Shown here piece by piece: positions 1-8,910 of a stretch of 64,000 bases of DNA. How positions within the stretch are numbered: the stretch's first letter is position 1; every line of letters begins with the position of its first letter. A model generated the notes under the pieces. It ran no database searches, was not told the DNA's origin, and saw nothing but the letters and a program-made list of their open reading frames with translations. The stretch is from the NCBI RefSeq assembly GCF_027286325.1, contig NZ_CP114588.1, positions 868,001 through 932,000 on the forward strand, read 5' to 3'. The position numbers were made by a program, and so were the translations under genes. Origin of the DNA: Salinivibrio kushneri. GTDB taxonomy: Bacteria; Pseudomonadota; Gammaproteobacteria; Enterobacterales; Vibrionaceae.

Positions 1-75
1 AGCCTCTCACCGCTTAGCTATGATTTAATCATTAGCGCTGGTAGCGTAAGTGTGATGGTCCATAAGGGTGGCAAA

Positions 76-1473
76 GTGGTGTTTCGAGCGTTAGCAGCGT
101 TATTGTTGGCTTTACTCAGCAGCCAAACGGTGGCCAGTGAGCTGCACACGCAACTGAAAGGATTTTATGATAAGGCCTGGCAAACGGGCACCTTGATGGT
201 TGCACAGCCGGCACTAAATGCCTATCCGCAGTCTTTATTGGTTAGCCAGTCGCAGTATCCTGATTTCGAGGATGTTGATTGGCAGGACTTAAACGCGCTA
301 CACCAAGTGGTGCAAACGTGCCAGCCGACCCCCAGTATCGTGTCCCCCTTTTTGTTAGCCGCCCAGCGCTTTGAATTGGCTTTGTGCCGTGATGAGCCTT
401 TATCCATTGAGTGGTTTGAGCAAAATCCGCTGCTCCATCCTGCCGGTGGAAGTTATGCAGAGCGCTATGTGTCAGCACGTGGTATCGCCACGCCGTCACC
501 TGAACTGATACAACGTTTTACCTTAGCCAATGAAAAACATCCCCTACATGCCGCACTGAATGCTCTCAGTCAGGCTGGCCGCGACGCGTTACTTAGTGGT
601 TACCGTGCGTATTTAGATGGCGGGCGCCTGTGGCTTAACGGCGAAGAAGGGTGGAAGGCGCTGTCTCATGAACAATGGGCACCAATTGCTGAACAATATC
701 GTTTGAGTTTATCGACGGATACCACGGGATGTGATTACCGTTATGGCAATATTTGTAATCAACTCCACCCGGCCTATCGTGGCGTGATGATTGCGGTGTT
801 GGTAGCGGTTTTTTGTGCGCTGATAGTTGGTTTAGCGCGTAGCCTATACGATCGATACCAGCAGCGCCGTGAGCGTCAGTTTATCCTGCAGTTACTGACC
901 CATGAGCTTAGAACGCCGATTGCAAGTTTAGGCATGACGGTGGAAATGTTGCGCAGCCAGTTCGACTTGCTTGAGCCCAGCACGCAAGATGTGCTTTGGC
1001 GATTACTGGCGGACCATCAACGTTTAAGTCAGCTGACAGAGACCAGTAAGGGCTATTTAAGTACCGATAAACGAGAGCAATTTAAGTTACAAACTGCGTC
1101 CTTATCGGAGTGGCTAGATAATATTTGCGATTGCCTAGAGGTTGACTACACCCTTGAGCAAGATAAAACACTGACGTTGCCTTTCTACTGGTTATCCATC
1201 TGCTTGAAAAATCTGATTCAAAATGCACATCATCATGGCGGTGATCAAATTTGGATTCGTGTATGCGAGGACAAGCACGTGCGTGTTTGTGTGTATGATA
1301 ACGGTGTTTTTCCATCCTGGTGGCAAAGGCTGTGGCGGCGATATAAGTCGTCACCGTCAGAAAGAAACATGGGGATTGGATTGTTTTTGGTGGCGCGTTT
1401 AATGCGTCAAATGGGGGGTAAGCTAGTGATCAAGCGCCACCCAACCTGCTGTATTCTGGAGTTGCCGCAATGA
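76..1473 (+). CDS. vxrA: VxrA-like sensor histidine kinase (DUF3404 sensor domain)
   Basis: Membrane sensor kinase of a two-component system. The N-terminus is a signal-like hydrophobic stretch, followed by a periplasmic region of about 200 residues resembling the DUF3404 domain of Vibrio VxrA, and one membrane segment near residues 236-256. The H-box HELRTP has its phospho-acceptor His at about 276. The N-box is NLIQNAHHHGG (about 379-389), followed by the DNG and GIGLFL ATP-binding boxes, so the kinase looks intact. The GTG at 76 is preferred because AAGGG lies seven bases before it and the protein then begins directly with the signal sequence; GTG 52 and ATG 55 are in-frame alternatives with no clear ribosome site. 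The stop overlaps vxrB by four bases. In Vibrio cholerae VxrAB responds to cell-wall damage and controls type VI secretion and peptidoglycan genes; that role here is inferred from family and gene order. Confidence 0.88.
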   Translation: MVFRALAALLLALLSSQTVASELHTQLKGFYDKAWQTGTLMVAQPALNAYPQSLLVSQSQYPDFEDVDWQDLNALHQVVQTCQPTPSIVSPFLLAAQRFELALCRDEPLSIEWFEQNPLLHPAGGSYAERYVSARGIATPSPELIQRFTLANEKHPLHAALNALSQAGRDALLSGYRAYLDGGRLWLNGEEGWKALSHEQWAPIAEQYRLSLSTDTTGCDYRYGNICNQLHPAYRGVMIAVLVAVFCALIVGLARSLYDRYQQRRERQFILQLLTHELRTPIASLGMTVEMLRSQFDLLEPSTQDVLWRLLADHQRLSQLTETSKGYLSTDKREQFKLQTASLSEWLDNICDCLEVDYTLEQDKTLTLPFYWLSICLKNLIQNAHHHGGDQIWIRVCEDKHVRVCVYDNGVFPSWWQRLWRRYKSSPSERNMGIGLFLVARLMRQMGGKLVIKRHPTCCILELPQ

Positions 1474-2114
1474 GCCACCTATTGTTGATTGAAGATGACA
1501 CCTTATTAGGGGAAGGCTTACGCCAGTTTTTGGTACAGCAGGGGTTTGAATGCACCTGGCTGGCCGAGAGTAATAAGGTGGATAAGCATTGGTTTCATGC
1601 CGATTTGGTGATTTTAGATCGCCAGCTCGCCGATGGCGATAGTTTAGCGCATCTGCCTCATTGGCTGTCTTTAAAAGCAGTGCCAGTGATCGTATTGACA
1701 GCCAAAATTGAGGTTGAGCAACGGGTTGAGGGCTTAATGGCCGGCGCCAAAGATTATGTGGTTAAACCCTTTTCACATCAGGAGCTCTTGGCGCGCATCT
1801 ATGCCCAGTTGCGGCCCTTAGGAGAAAGCCAACTCGTATACGGGCAGATCACGGTTGAACCTGGATCCCGCAATGTGTATTGGCAAGATCAAGACGTGAC
1901 GCTCAAGCCTAAAGAGTTTGATTTATTGCTATTGCTGTTACAAAACCAAGGGCGGGTTTTTCATCGCGAAGAGCTGCTCAATAAAATATGGGGATATCAG
2001 GCATTTCCTACCACGCGCACGGTTGACAACCATGTGTTGCGGCTACGACAAAAGTTACCCGGTTTAGCGATAGAGACGCATCGCGGTGTCGGGTATCGGT
2101 TGGTGGTGCTATGA
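1470..2114 (+). CDS. vxrB: VxrB-like OmpR/PhoB-family response regulator
   Basis: DNA-binding response regulator paired with the kinase just upstream (ATGA overlap). The receiver domain (about 1-115) has the acidic pocket E8/D9/D10, the predicted phospho-acceptor D50 in VILDRQ, the Thr of the VLTA motif, and the conserved Lys of YVVKPFS. The C-terminal winged-helix domain (about 120-214) shows the family hallmarks LKPKEFDLLLLLL and RTVDNHVLRLRQKL. Length 214 is normal for the family. Its last bases overlap the start of the next gene, so all three are translationally coupled. The name rests on operon order (kinase, regulator, DUF2861 protein). Confidence 0.9.
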   Translation: MSHLLLIEDDTLLGEGLRQFLVQQGFECTWLAESNKVDKHWFHADLVILDRQLADGDSLAHLPHWLSLKAVPVIVLTAKIEVEQRVEGLMAGAKDYVVKPFSHQELLARIYAQLRPLGESQLVYGQITVEPGSRNVYWQDQDVTLKPKEFDLLLLLLQNQGRVFHREELLNKIWGYQAFPTTRTVDNHVLRLRQKLPGLAIETHRGVGYRLVVL

Positions 2115-2977
2115 ACGGGTTTGGCTACCACTTACTGGTGATAGCATGCATGGTATGCAGCTTCAGCGTCCGTGCTGAGCAAGCTTGGTTCCCAAAAACA
2201 CCGATGCAGGAAACCTATCAGGCACTCCTCGCAGAGAGGCCTAAGGTGGCGTGGCAAGAGCTTATTTTTGCGCTATCTCAGCAGCAGATACCGACTGAGC
2301 GTTGGGCGAAGATCAAGTACGCGATCATCAATCAAACCGATTGTGGCCAGCAGTTAACTGAGCCCAACGGCAAAGGGATCCCTCAAGGGCTCACTATTTC
2401 TTTTGTGCGTCGGGCAGGGGCGTCAAGCCTGGGTTATGAGATTAAACTATCGGCCGAGCACGTAGAGCGTGATACCTTGCTCACGCTTGCGGATCCAACT
2501 GGGCAAACTGTGCTTAATGAAATATTGAGAGCGCAAAGTGGATATCAAGAAGTTGAATCAGGGCAACTCTTTACCCAAATCATTCCTGGTATTTATGAGT
2601 TAAAAATGGGTGGTCAGCACTATAGTTTGGTGGTGTATGGGCTTCCACGCCGCCCTTGGATAAAACTGATAGGTCATCCTGACCAAAAGTTGGCTGTGGA
2701 TTTGCCCGAAACACCTTTAAGCTGCTCACCGGCAACTGCGCGCTGGCTATGGCTAGACGAGGCGTACCGTTGGATTGAGCAAACACCGATTTATCTGTCT
2801 AGTCGCTCAGATAAATCCCACGATCCCACCATGATAAAGCTCCCAGTCGCACCGCCTGCCAATGCTGAGCACTTGAGTGCTACTGTCAGTCATTTTGAGT
2901 ATCAAGGTGCGATTAAAGTGAACTACGTTGAGCGACTAGCATTGCCGCTTACTCGTTCCGTAGTACCCAGCAAGTAA
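2111..2977 (+). CDS. vxrC: VxrC-like secreted DUF2861 family protein
   Basis: Third gene of the vxr operon, overlapping vxrB by four bases. It begins with a short hydrophobic signal sequence (about residues 5-22, ending near VRAEQAW), so the mature protein of about 265 residues is predicted to be exported. It contains Cys-Gly near 77 and a second Cys near 203. No enzymatic motif was recognised; the match is to the DUF2861 protein encoded third in Vibrio vxr operons. Its biochemical role is unknown to me. The operon ends here at a bidirectional terminator, with no sign of the vxrD and vxrE genes that follow in V. cholerae. Confidence 0.8.
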   Translation: MNGFGYHLLVIACMVCSFSVRAEQAWFPKTPMQETYQALLAERPKVAWQELIFALSQQQIPTERWAKIKYAIINQTDCGQQLTEPNGKGIPQGLTISFVRRAGASSLGYEIKLSAEHVERDTLLTLADPTGQTVLNEILRAQSGYQEVESGQLFTQIIPGIYELKMGGQHYSLVVYGLPRRPWIKLIGHPDQKLAVDLPETPLSCSPATARWLWLDEAYRWIEQTPIYLSSRSDKSHDPTMIKLPVAPPANAEHLSATVSHFEYQGAIKVNYVERLALPLTRSVVPSK

Positions 2978-3142
2978 TTACTTTTTCATCGATGGGTCGA
3001 CGCTAACCGCAAACTTACCGACCAACCAGTCGGTATGTCGGAAATCACTGTGCCCGCAAAGGTTTGATGACGCAATTGAGTGATGGGACGCAAGTAGTTT
3101 GGTCTGTGTCTGAGTAGGATTAAGGTTCGATAACAGGATATA

Positions 3143-3169
3143 AAAAAGCCCGCATTCATGCGGGCTTTT
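3143..3169. terminator. bidirectional terminator between vxrC and dps
   Basis: A GCCCGCA/TGCGGGC stem with a three-base loop, flanked by A-tract and T-tract so that it can work on both strands. It sits between convergent vxrC and dps. Confidence 0.85.
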
Positions 3170-3191
3170 GCTCAATCTTACTGATTCATGA

Positions 3192-3668
3192 TCAGTTGAG
3201 GTAAGCGTTAAGCATCCACATCAGTTTTTCTTGTTCGCGGATGTAGTCGCTCATCAGTGCAGATGTCCCTTCGTCACCGGCATCACCGGCAAGGTTCATG
3301 ATATCGCGTTGTAGGCCAATCAGAACGCTAAAACCTTCCACCAATGCACGAACACCGGCTTGACCATTCGCTTCGGGCGCGTGCTCTTTGATCTCACTGA
3401 CTTTCAAGTACTCGCTGAAGCGGTGCTCTGCAGTACCCCCGATGGTGAGAATACGCTCAGCCACTTCATCAATCTTGGTTTGAAGATCGGTGTAAATTTC
3501 TTCAAATTTGGTATGCAACTCGAAAAAGTCGTTGCCTTTGATGTTCCAGTGAAAACCACGCACATTGGTGTAAAGCACTTGGTAGTTCGCCAATAGCGTA
3601 TCCAAACGCGCGCCTAGATCGGCGGCTTTGCTGCTGTCTAGTCCAATCAATGCTGCTTGCTTACTCAT
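3192..3668 (-). CDS. dps: Dps family DNA-protecting ferritin-like protein
   Basis: Iron-oxidising, DNA-protecting dodecameric mini-ferritin of stationary phase and oxidative stress. The ferroxidase-site signature is clear: GFHWNIKG (first His), then FFELHTKFEEIYTD (second His and the Asp/Glu ligands). The protein is 158 residues, typical for the family. A strong AAGGAGG precedes the ATG. The N-terminus is short, so Lys-rich DNA-binding tails like those of E. coli Dps are largely absent. Transcribed alone, toward the terminator shared with vxrC. Confidence 0.93.
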   Translation of the reverse strand: MSKQAALIGLDSSKAADLGARLDTLLANYQVLYTNVRGFHWNIKGNDFFELHTKFEEIYTDLQTKIDEVAERILTIGGTAEHRFSEYLKVSEIKEHAPEANGQAGVRALVEGFSVLIGLQRDIMNLAGDAGDEGTSALMSDYIREQEKLMWMLNAYLN

Positions 3669-3835
3669 TTAATGCCTCCTTAGTGGCAAATCAATGTGTT
3701 CGACCCTTCGCTTATCGCGAGTGCCAAGCACTGGAAACGGTTCGTTCAAAACGATGTAAATAGAGTAACTACCCGATATAAAAAAAGAAAATGGAGTTAA
3801 CCTATATACGTGATAGGTGATGCCTATGATGTGAT

Positions 3836-5215
3836 CTAGGTATCGTCATGAACAATAAAGTGATCGGGCAGTCGTTCGAGGCCAGCAATGAGCGCCTGTA
3901 AACAATGCGCGTCAATGGCCGTGCCCGTTTCTTCTTGCATGATAGCCAAGGCCTTGTTGACTGGGATAGGACCACGATAGGGGCGTTCGGCGGTGATGGC
4001 ATCAAATATGTCCGCGGTAGTAATAATACGAGTGAGAAGGGAAATATCGTCATCCTGTATCCCCTCTGGATAGCCAGTACCGTCGAGTTTTTCGTGATGG
4101 GCGCTTGCGAACTTGGCGAGGTGATCGAATTGGTGGATTTTCGATAAGATAGCTTTGCTCAGTGCTGCATGGCGCTTAACGTGCTCCCATTCGTCGTCAT
4201 CCAATTTTCCCGGTTTATCGAGCACATCATTGCTTACGCCGAGCTTGCCAATATCGTGCAGTAACGCGCCACGCTTTAGCCATTTTTTATCCTGTTCACT
4301 GATGCCAAGCTCATCAGCAATTAAGCTGGCGTAAACGGCAACGCGCTCGCTGTGCCCGGAGGTGAAAGGGCTTTTGGCATCAACAATGCGTCCGAATGCT
4401 GCCGCAATGTCATCCAGATAGTCATCATCGACCCAGATACATGTGTCAGCCGGTGTCATTGAGAGTACGTCTTCTTTTAATGTGGGGCTGCCCAGCTGCT
4501 GCCAAAACTGCGGCTCGCGCGCTATCTGTAAAAAGGTATCGACGAGTGTCGGATCAAACCAAGTACCGCGACGGTTTTTTAGCTCGCTGAGTGCGGCGTC
4601 GACACCGGACTCGGTTCGGAAGACATCAATGACTTGTGTCATCAACGCGATGCGCGAAAACAAGGGGATCTGGTCGGCCTTTAACTGGTCAGGGCGGCCA
4701 CCGCCATCATAGTGTTCATCCAGCGCATAGATGGCTTCAGCAACGGTTTCACCAAAACGCAAATCGCGCGCGACATCGGCACCGCGGGTGCATCGCGTTT
4801 CAATCAGCTCTTGCGCATACATGTCACCGTTGCGGATGATATCCAGTGTGGTCGAAAGCTTTTGCATAAAGCCTCGTTTGACACCGGTATTTTTAAGTAC
4901 AAAGTTAAGCACGCTGGATAAGCTACCATCGACAACTTTGTAGCTTTGTTTAAAGGCCAAGTCGTTGGTGAGGTAAAGCTCGCAAATCCGTGCCGCATTG
5001 CTACTGCAGCCCGCATCCTTTAGCAGTAGTGTATAGAAAAGATCATGACGCTGTTGATCATCGAGCGCTAAGGCGTCAGCGAGTTTCATTCCTAACCACG
5101 TGCAGCGCATACAGTGCTCGGGAGGTTGCCCCTCCGTCATATCCAACGCGGTGCTTAACGCCAGAATGAGCTCCGATAACTTCAACTGTGTTGCGCTGCT
5201 AGCCTGGGTGTGCAT
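3836..5215 (-). CDS. tandem HD-GYP domain cyclic-dinucleotide phosphodiesterase
   Basis: A cytosolic protein of 459 residues with two HD-GYP-like halves. The C-terminal half (about 270-455) is complete: HSERV near 288, HD at 320-321 within LLHDIGKLG, HH at 373-374, and GTGYPEG at 379-385. The N-terminal half (about 15-235) has degenerate equivalents, LLLKDAG in place of the HD motif and HYDGGGRP in place of HHE/GYP, so it is probably non-catalytic. HD-GYP proteins hydrolyse c-di-GMP, and some Vibrio tandem members act on 3'3'-cGAMP; which applies here cannot be read from sequence. It follows the PAS chemoreceptor gene on the same strand by 54 bases and may share its transcript. Confidence 0.88.
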   Translation of the reverse strand: MHTQASSATQLKLSELILALSTALDMTEGQPPEHCMRCTWLGMKLADALALDDQQRHDLFYTLLLKDAGCSSNAARICELYLTNDLAFKQSYKVVDGSLSSVLNFVLKNTGVKRGFMQKLSTTLDIIRNGDMYAQELIETRCTRGADVARDLRFGETVAEAIYALDEHYDGGGRPDQLKADQIPLFSRIALMTQVIDVFRTESGVDAALSELKNRRGTWFDPTLVDTFLQIAREPQFWQQLGSPTLKEDVLSMTPADTCIWVDDDYLDDIAAAFGRIVDAKSPFTSGHSERVAVYASLIADELGISEQDKKWLKRGALLHDIGKLGVSNDVLDKPGKLDDDEWEHVKRHAALSKAILSKIHQFDHLAKFASAHHEKLDGTGYPEGIQDDDISLLTRIITTADIFDAITAERPYRGPIPVNKALAIMQEETGTAIDAHCLQALIAGLERLPDHFIVHDDT

Positions 5216-5269
5216 CGTATTTCCTTATCCTTTGTGCTCATGGCTACCGAGTGGCAATGAGATCGACGG

Positions 5270-6565
5270 TTATTGTGTCAGCCTGCGAACGGTAGCGGAA
5301 ACCTCTTCTGCGCCGGCATGAATATCGGTCATTACGGTATCGGCGGCGGTCACCTTTTCCTGCCCGAGCAAAGATTGTTCAGTGACTTTTCCCATCGCCT
5401 CACTGACCCCTTTGATCAGTTGTAGATTTTCATCGACGACATCGGCAATTTCGGTGGTCGATTGACTGGTTCGTTGTGATAAACCGCGTACTTCATCAGC
5501 GACGACCGCAAACCCACGCCCTTGTTCACCGGCACGTGCGGCCTCAATTGCCGCGTTCAACGCTAAGAGATTCGTCTGTTCCGCGATCTGCTTAATGGTG
5601 GTCACAATGTTTTCGATACTTTGTGCGTGCTCACTCAATTGATTGACTTGATTAGCGGCTTCCCCCGCTTGGTCGGTCACGCTTTGTGATAAGGTCACGG
5701 CCTCTTGCAGCAGTGCACTGCCTTTTTCACTATCGCTAAGGGTTTGCTCTGACGACGCTTGAGCGAGTTCAGCCGCCTGGTTGACCGCTTGATTTCGTTT
5801 CACCGTATCGGTAATGGCGGTGGCAAATTTGATCACTTGGCGCACATTTCCCTCTGCATCAAAAACGGGGTTATAGGTGGCCTCTAACCAGACCTCATTG
5901 CCATGTTTGTCGCGGCGCAAATACTGACCAGAAGTGAAGTTCCCTTGAGCTAAATCCGCCCAAAAATCAGGGTTCTCATCGTAAAAGTCCTGATCACAAA
6001 AGAGGCGGTGATGTTGGCCTTTGATTTCGTGGTCTTGGTAACCCACCGCGGCGAGAAAGTTCTCGTTCGCACGAATAATCGTGCCATCTGGCTCAAATTC
6101 GATCACGGCTAATGAGCGATTAATCGCCGCTAATATGGCCTCTTGTCGACGCGCATCCTGGTGCGACTTGGTGACATCTGCAGCTAACTTGCGAATACTG
6201 ACGACCTTGCCGTTGGCATCTTTAATAGGAACATAAGTCGCTTCCATCCAGATCTCCGCACCGGTCTGATGGCGGCGACGAAAAACCCCTTTTTGTGATT
6301 TCCCTTGTGCGAGTGATTGCCAAAACTGCCGATAGCTTGATGCTTGGCTGGTTTCCTCGAAACAGACCGTGCGATGGTGCTGTCCGATCACTTCATCGTA
6401 GGTGTAGCCGATGATTTTTAGCAGTTTGTCATTAACATCGGTAATAATGCCATCGGGTGTGAAGGTGATGGTCGCAATGTGTGTATTGATAGCATCGAGC
6501 TCTGCTTGGAGCGAGGCTTTTTCTGCTCGGCAGGTGTCCAGCTCTCGCTGCGTCTTTTTGAACAT
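5270..6565 (-). CDS. soluble double-PAS methyl-accepting chemotaxis protein
   Basis: Cytoplasmic chemoreceptor without membrane segments. Two PAS domains lie at about 27-125 and 148-247, each followed by a PAC-like segment ([10 protein letters not shown] and [10 protein letters not shown]). The signalling domain covers about 280-431 and carries the conserved tip around [19 protein letters not shown] and [12 protein letters not shown]. The PAS domains could bind flavin or haem or sense redox state; no ligand residue can be assigned. There is no C-terminal CheR-tethering pentapeptide. AAGGAAG precedes the ATG. It is upstream of the HD-GYP gene, a pairing that suggests linked control of motility and cyclic-dinucleotide level. 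Confidence 0.9.
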   Translation of the reverse strand: MFKKTQRELDTCRAEKASLQAELDAINTHIATITFTPDGIITDVNDKLLKIIGYTYDEVIGQHHRTVCFEETSQASSYRQFWQSLAQGKSQKGVFRRRHQTGAEIWMEATYVPIKDANGKVVSIRKLAADVTKSHQDARRQEAILAAINRSLAVIEFEPDGTIIRANENFLAAVGYQDHEIKGQHHRLFCDQDFYDENPDFWADLAQGNFTSGQYLRRDKHGNEVWLEATYNPVFDAEGNVRQVIKFATAITDTVKRNQAVNQAAELAQASSEQTLSDSEKGSALLQEAVTLSQSVTDQAGEAANQVNQLSEHAQSIENIVTTIKQIAEQTNLLALNAAIEAARAGEQGRGFAVVADEVRGLSQRTSQSTTEIADVVDENLQLIKGVSEAMGKVTEQSLLGQEKVTAADTVMTDIHAGAEEVSATVRRLTQ

Positions 6566-6907
6566 GACAGCAAACTTCCTTTTTGTTCAGGTATTAATCA
6601 TAGGCGCGCCATGTCGAATCGTTATAAGTCCGCGCACGTTGAGGAGTATAGAACCTTGCGATGTCTCGCATGTGACATTGTCCCCAAATATATCGTGGTT
6701 TCCAGTATAAAAAACCATTTCTGTTGAGCGACTCGATGTATATAAACCCTTCAATTGTGTATCTGTTTGTGTGTTCCCCTTTATTTTCCGTTGGTGAATA
6801 CGTAATCTGCGTGACTTCGATCATGTTTAATCATAGTCGACTGTAACGTATTCATAACCTCTCCTTACCTTTGCTTACAACTTCGCTTTTCTATTTTCAA
6901 TAATTTC

Positions 6908-6926
6908 TGAAATTTCCAAATTTTCA
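6908..6926. promoter_or_regulatory. imperfect dyad, candidate operator for the GbsR-type regulator
   Basis: TGAAATTTCCAAATTTTCA is an imperfect inverted repeat abutting the -35 element of the gene below. Autoregulation by the adjacent MarR/GbsR-fold protein is inferred from position only. Confidence 0.35.
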
Positions 6927-6956
6927 TTGATCCCTCACAAAGAAACTCCGTATTAT
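6927..6956 (+). promoter_or_regulatory. sigma70-type promoter for gbsR-cydAB
   Basis: TTGATC, 18-base spacer, TATTAT. The -10 ends about 28 bases before the ATG of the regulator gene. Confidence 0.5.
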
Positions 6957-6984
6957 TTCCCGAGGCACTGCGAGGGAGATCAAG

Positions 6985-7548
6985 ATGGAGCTGTCACAAG
7001 AACTACGTAATGTGGTGATGCACTTTGGTGAAATGGGAAGTCGTTGGGGCTTTAACCGTTCGGTGGGAGAAATGTTGGCACTGATTGTGTTGAGTGAGCA
7101 CCCACTGAGCGCAGACGACATTGTGTCGGCGCTCAACATTTCTCGTGGCAATGTCAGTATGGCAACCAAAGAGCTGCAAGGCTGGCACTTGATCCGATCG
7201 CAGCGCACCCCTGGAGATAGAAAGGACTACTTTGTGCCAAATGGCACTATCTGGGAGTTGGCGCAGCAAGTTCTCGCCGAAAGGAAGAAGCGAGAAGTCG
7301 ACCCTACCTTATCTATGCTGCGCTCACACTTTATGCGGAGTGAAGACGACGCAGAGAGTCACTCGGTTAAACAGTTGCACGAAATCCACGATCTCCTAGA
7401 GCTGTTTAACCACTGGTTTGACGATGTGCAGCAAATGAAACCTGAACATCTAAAAAACTTGATGAAGCTGGGTAGCAGTGTCGGCAAGCTTCTTGAGCTG
7501 TCCGGTAAGCTGTTTCACAGCAAATCCAACGAAGAATCGGGTAGTTAA
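6985..7548 (+). CDS. GbsR/MarR family transcriptional regulator
   Basis: A winged-helix regulator of 187 residues. The N-terminal half has the GbsR-type signature FGEMGSRWGFNRSVGEMLALI, and the recognition segment ADDIVSALNISRGNVSMATKELQGW with a wing SQRTPGDRKDYF. The C-terminal half is an acidic helical region, likely for dimerisation. GGGAGA precedes the ATG. It lies 18 bases before the oxidase subunit I gene and is almost certainly co-transcribed with it, so it probably controls the terminal oxidase. The effector is unknown; some family members sense choline or betaine, but the context here points to respiration. Confidence 0.87.
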   Translation: MELSQELRNVVMHFGEMGSRWGFNRSVGEMLALIVLSEHPLSADDIVSALNISRGNVSMATKELQGWHLIRSQRTPGDRKDYFVPNGTIWELAQQVLAERKKREVDPTLSMLRSHFMRSEDDAESHSVKQLHEIHDLLELFNHWFDDVQQMKPEHLKNLMKLGSSVGKLLELSGKLFHSKSNEESGS

Positions 7549-7566
7549 CCTCCTGAGGGTAATGTC

Positions 7567-8910
7567 ATGTTAGATACATTAATGTTGTCGCGGATCCAGT
7601 TTGCGGCCAACATCAGTTTCCACATCCTGTTTCCCACCATCACGATAGCACTTGGGTGGATGCTGGTGTTTTTCAAGTTCCGGCACAACCGTACCGGTGA
7701 GCAAATCTGGTTGGATACCTACTATTTCTGGGTAAAAGTGTTCGCGCTCACGTTTGCGCTAGGGGTGGTGTCTGGGATCACCATGAGTTTCCAGTTCGGC
7801 ACCAATTGGCCTGGCTTTATGGAAAAGGTCGGTAATATTGCCGGCCCACTGTTGGGTTATGAGGTGATGACCGCCTTTTTCATGGAGGCGACTTTCCTTG
7901 GCATTATGCTGTTTGGTAAAAATCGCGTCCCTAACTGGGTGCACACGTTAGCGACGCTGCTGGTGGCGATTGGTACCACCATTTCTGCGTTCTGGATTTT
8001 GGTGCTGAACAGTTGGATGCATACGCCAACCGGTTTTGAAATTATCGATGGTGTGGTGCATCCAACCAGTTGGTTCGAGGTGATTTTTAATCCGTCGATG
8101 CCATATCGTTTAAGCCATATGTTGCTGGCGTCTGGCCTGACGGCTTCTTTCTTGATCGCTGGTATTTCCGCCTACCAGAAGTTGAAGTCGCCTAAATCAG
8201 GTGTGGCAGATAAACCATTAAAAGTGGGGATCACGGCTGCCGCCATCCTTATTCCGTTGCAAATTTTTGTCGGTGATATGCACGGCCTAAACACGCTTGA
8301 GCATCAGCCACAGAAAATTGCGGCCATGGAAGGGGTTTGGGAAACCGAGCAGGGGGCGCCTTTGCTATTGTTTGCGGTACCGAATGAAGAGACCCGTTCC
8401 AACGATTTTGAAGTTGGGATCCCGAATCTAGCGAGCTTGATTTTGACCCACCAGCTCGACGGTGAAATCAAGGGCTTGGAAAGCTTTGACTATCACCCGC
8501 CAGTGAAACCGCTGTTCTTTGGTTTCCGCATTATGGTCGGAGTGGGCGTATTGATGCTGCTGGTAAGCTGGTTCACAGCGTATCGCGTGTGGCGTAACCA
8601 GCCGATGCCCAAATGGCACTTAATCGGCTTGGTCGCGATGACGTTCTCAGGCTGGGTCGCTACGCTGTCTGGCTGGTATGTGACGGAGATTGGCCGTCAG
8701 CCTTGGCTGGTTCAGGGCGTGCTTAAAACCGCCGATGCGGTTACCCCAGTCGCGAGCTCGCACGTGGGGATTACCTTAACCATTTATCTAACGCTCTACG
8801 CGGTGCTAATGGTGGCGTATATCCGCACCTTGTTCTTTTTGGCGAAAAAACGCCTGCCTGAATACCAATCAGACAATCACGCTCAGCCGAATAAAGAGGT
8901 GAACGCATGA
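7567..8910 (+). CDS. cydA: cytochrome bd-type (CIO-like) ubiquinol oxidase subunit I
   Basis: Haem-bearing subunit I of a bd-type terminal oxidase in the inner membrane, oxidising quinol and reducing oxygen. Conserved features include the N-terminal His in NISFHILFP, Glu residues in GYEVMTAFFMEATFLG, His in YRLSHMLLA, the quinol-site segment QKIAAMEGVWETEQ and GRQPW near the C-terminus. At 447 residues it is much shorter than E. coli CydA (about 522), and the Q-loop region is short, as in the cyanide-insensitive oxidase branch; cioA would be an equally good name. The stop codon overlaps the start of subunit II by four bases. Confidence 0.93.
   Translation: MLDTLMLSRIQFAANISFHILFPTITIALGWMLVFFKFRHNRTGEQIWLDTYYFWVKVFALTFALGVVSGITMSFQFGTNWPGFMEKVGNIAGPLLGYEVMTAFFMEATFLGIMLFGKNRVPNWVHTLATLLVAIGTTISAFWILVLNSWMHTPTGFEIIDGVVHPTSWFEVIFNPSMPYRLSHMLLASGLTASFLIAGISAYQKLKSPKSGVADKPLKVGITAAAILIPLQIFVGDMHGLNTLEHQPQKIAAMEGVWETEQGAPLLLFAVPNEETRSNDFEVGIPNLASLILTHQLDGEIKGLESFDYHPPVKPLFFGFRIMVGVGVLMLLVSWFTAYRVWRNQPMPKWHLIGLVAMTFSGWVATLSGWYVTEIGRQPWLVQGVLKTADAVTPVASSHVGITLTIYLTLYAVLMVAYIRTLFFLAKKRLPEYQSDNHAQPNKEVNA

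Larger units (their letters stand above)
6566..6984. other. intergenic region between PAS chemoreceptor and gbsR-type gene
   Basis: Non-coding, AT-rich divergent promoter region. The only structure I can point to is the promoter and imperfect dyad just upstream of the GbsR-type gene. Short open frames here have no ribosome site or recognisable product. Confidence 0.6.

Noticed and set aside
6594..6824. Minus-strand frame upstream of the PAS chemoreceptor
   Set aside because: Ends close to the promoter region, no ribosome site, no family resemblance.
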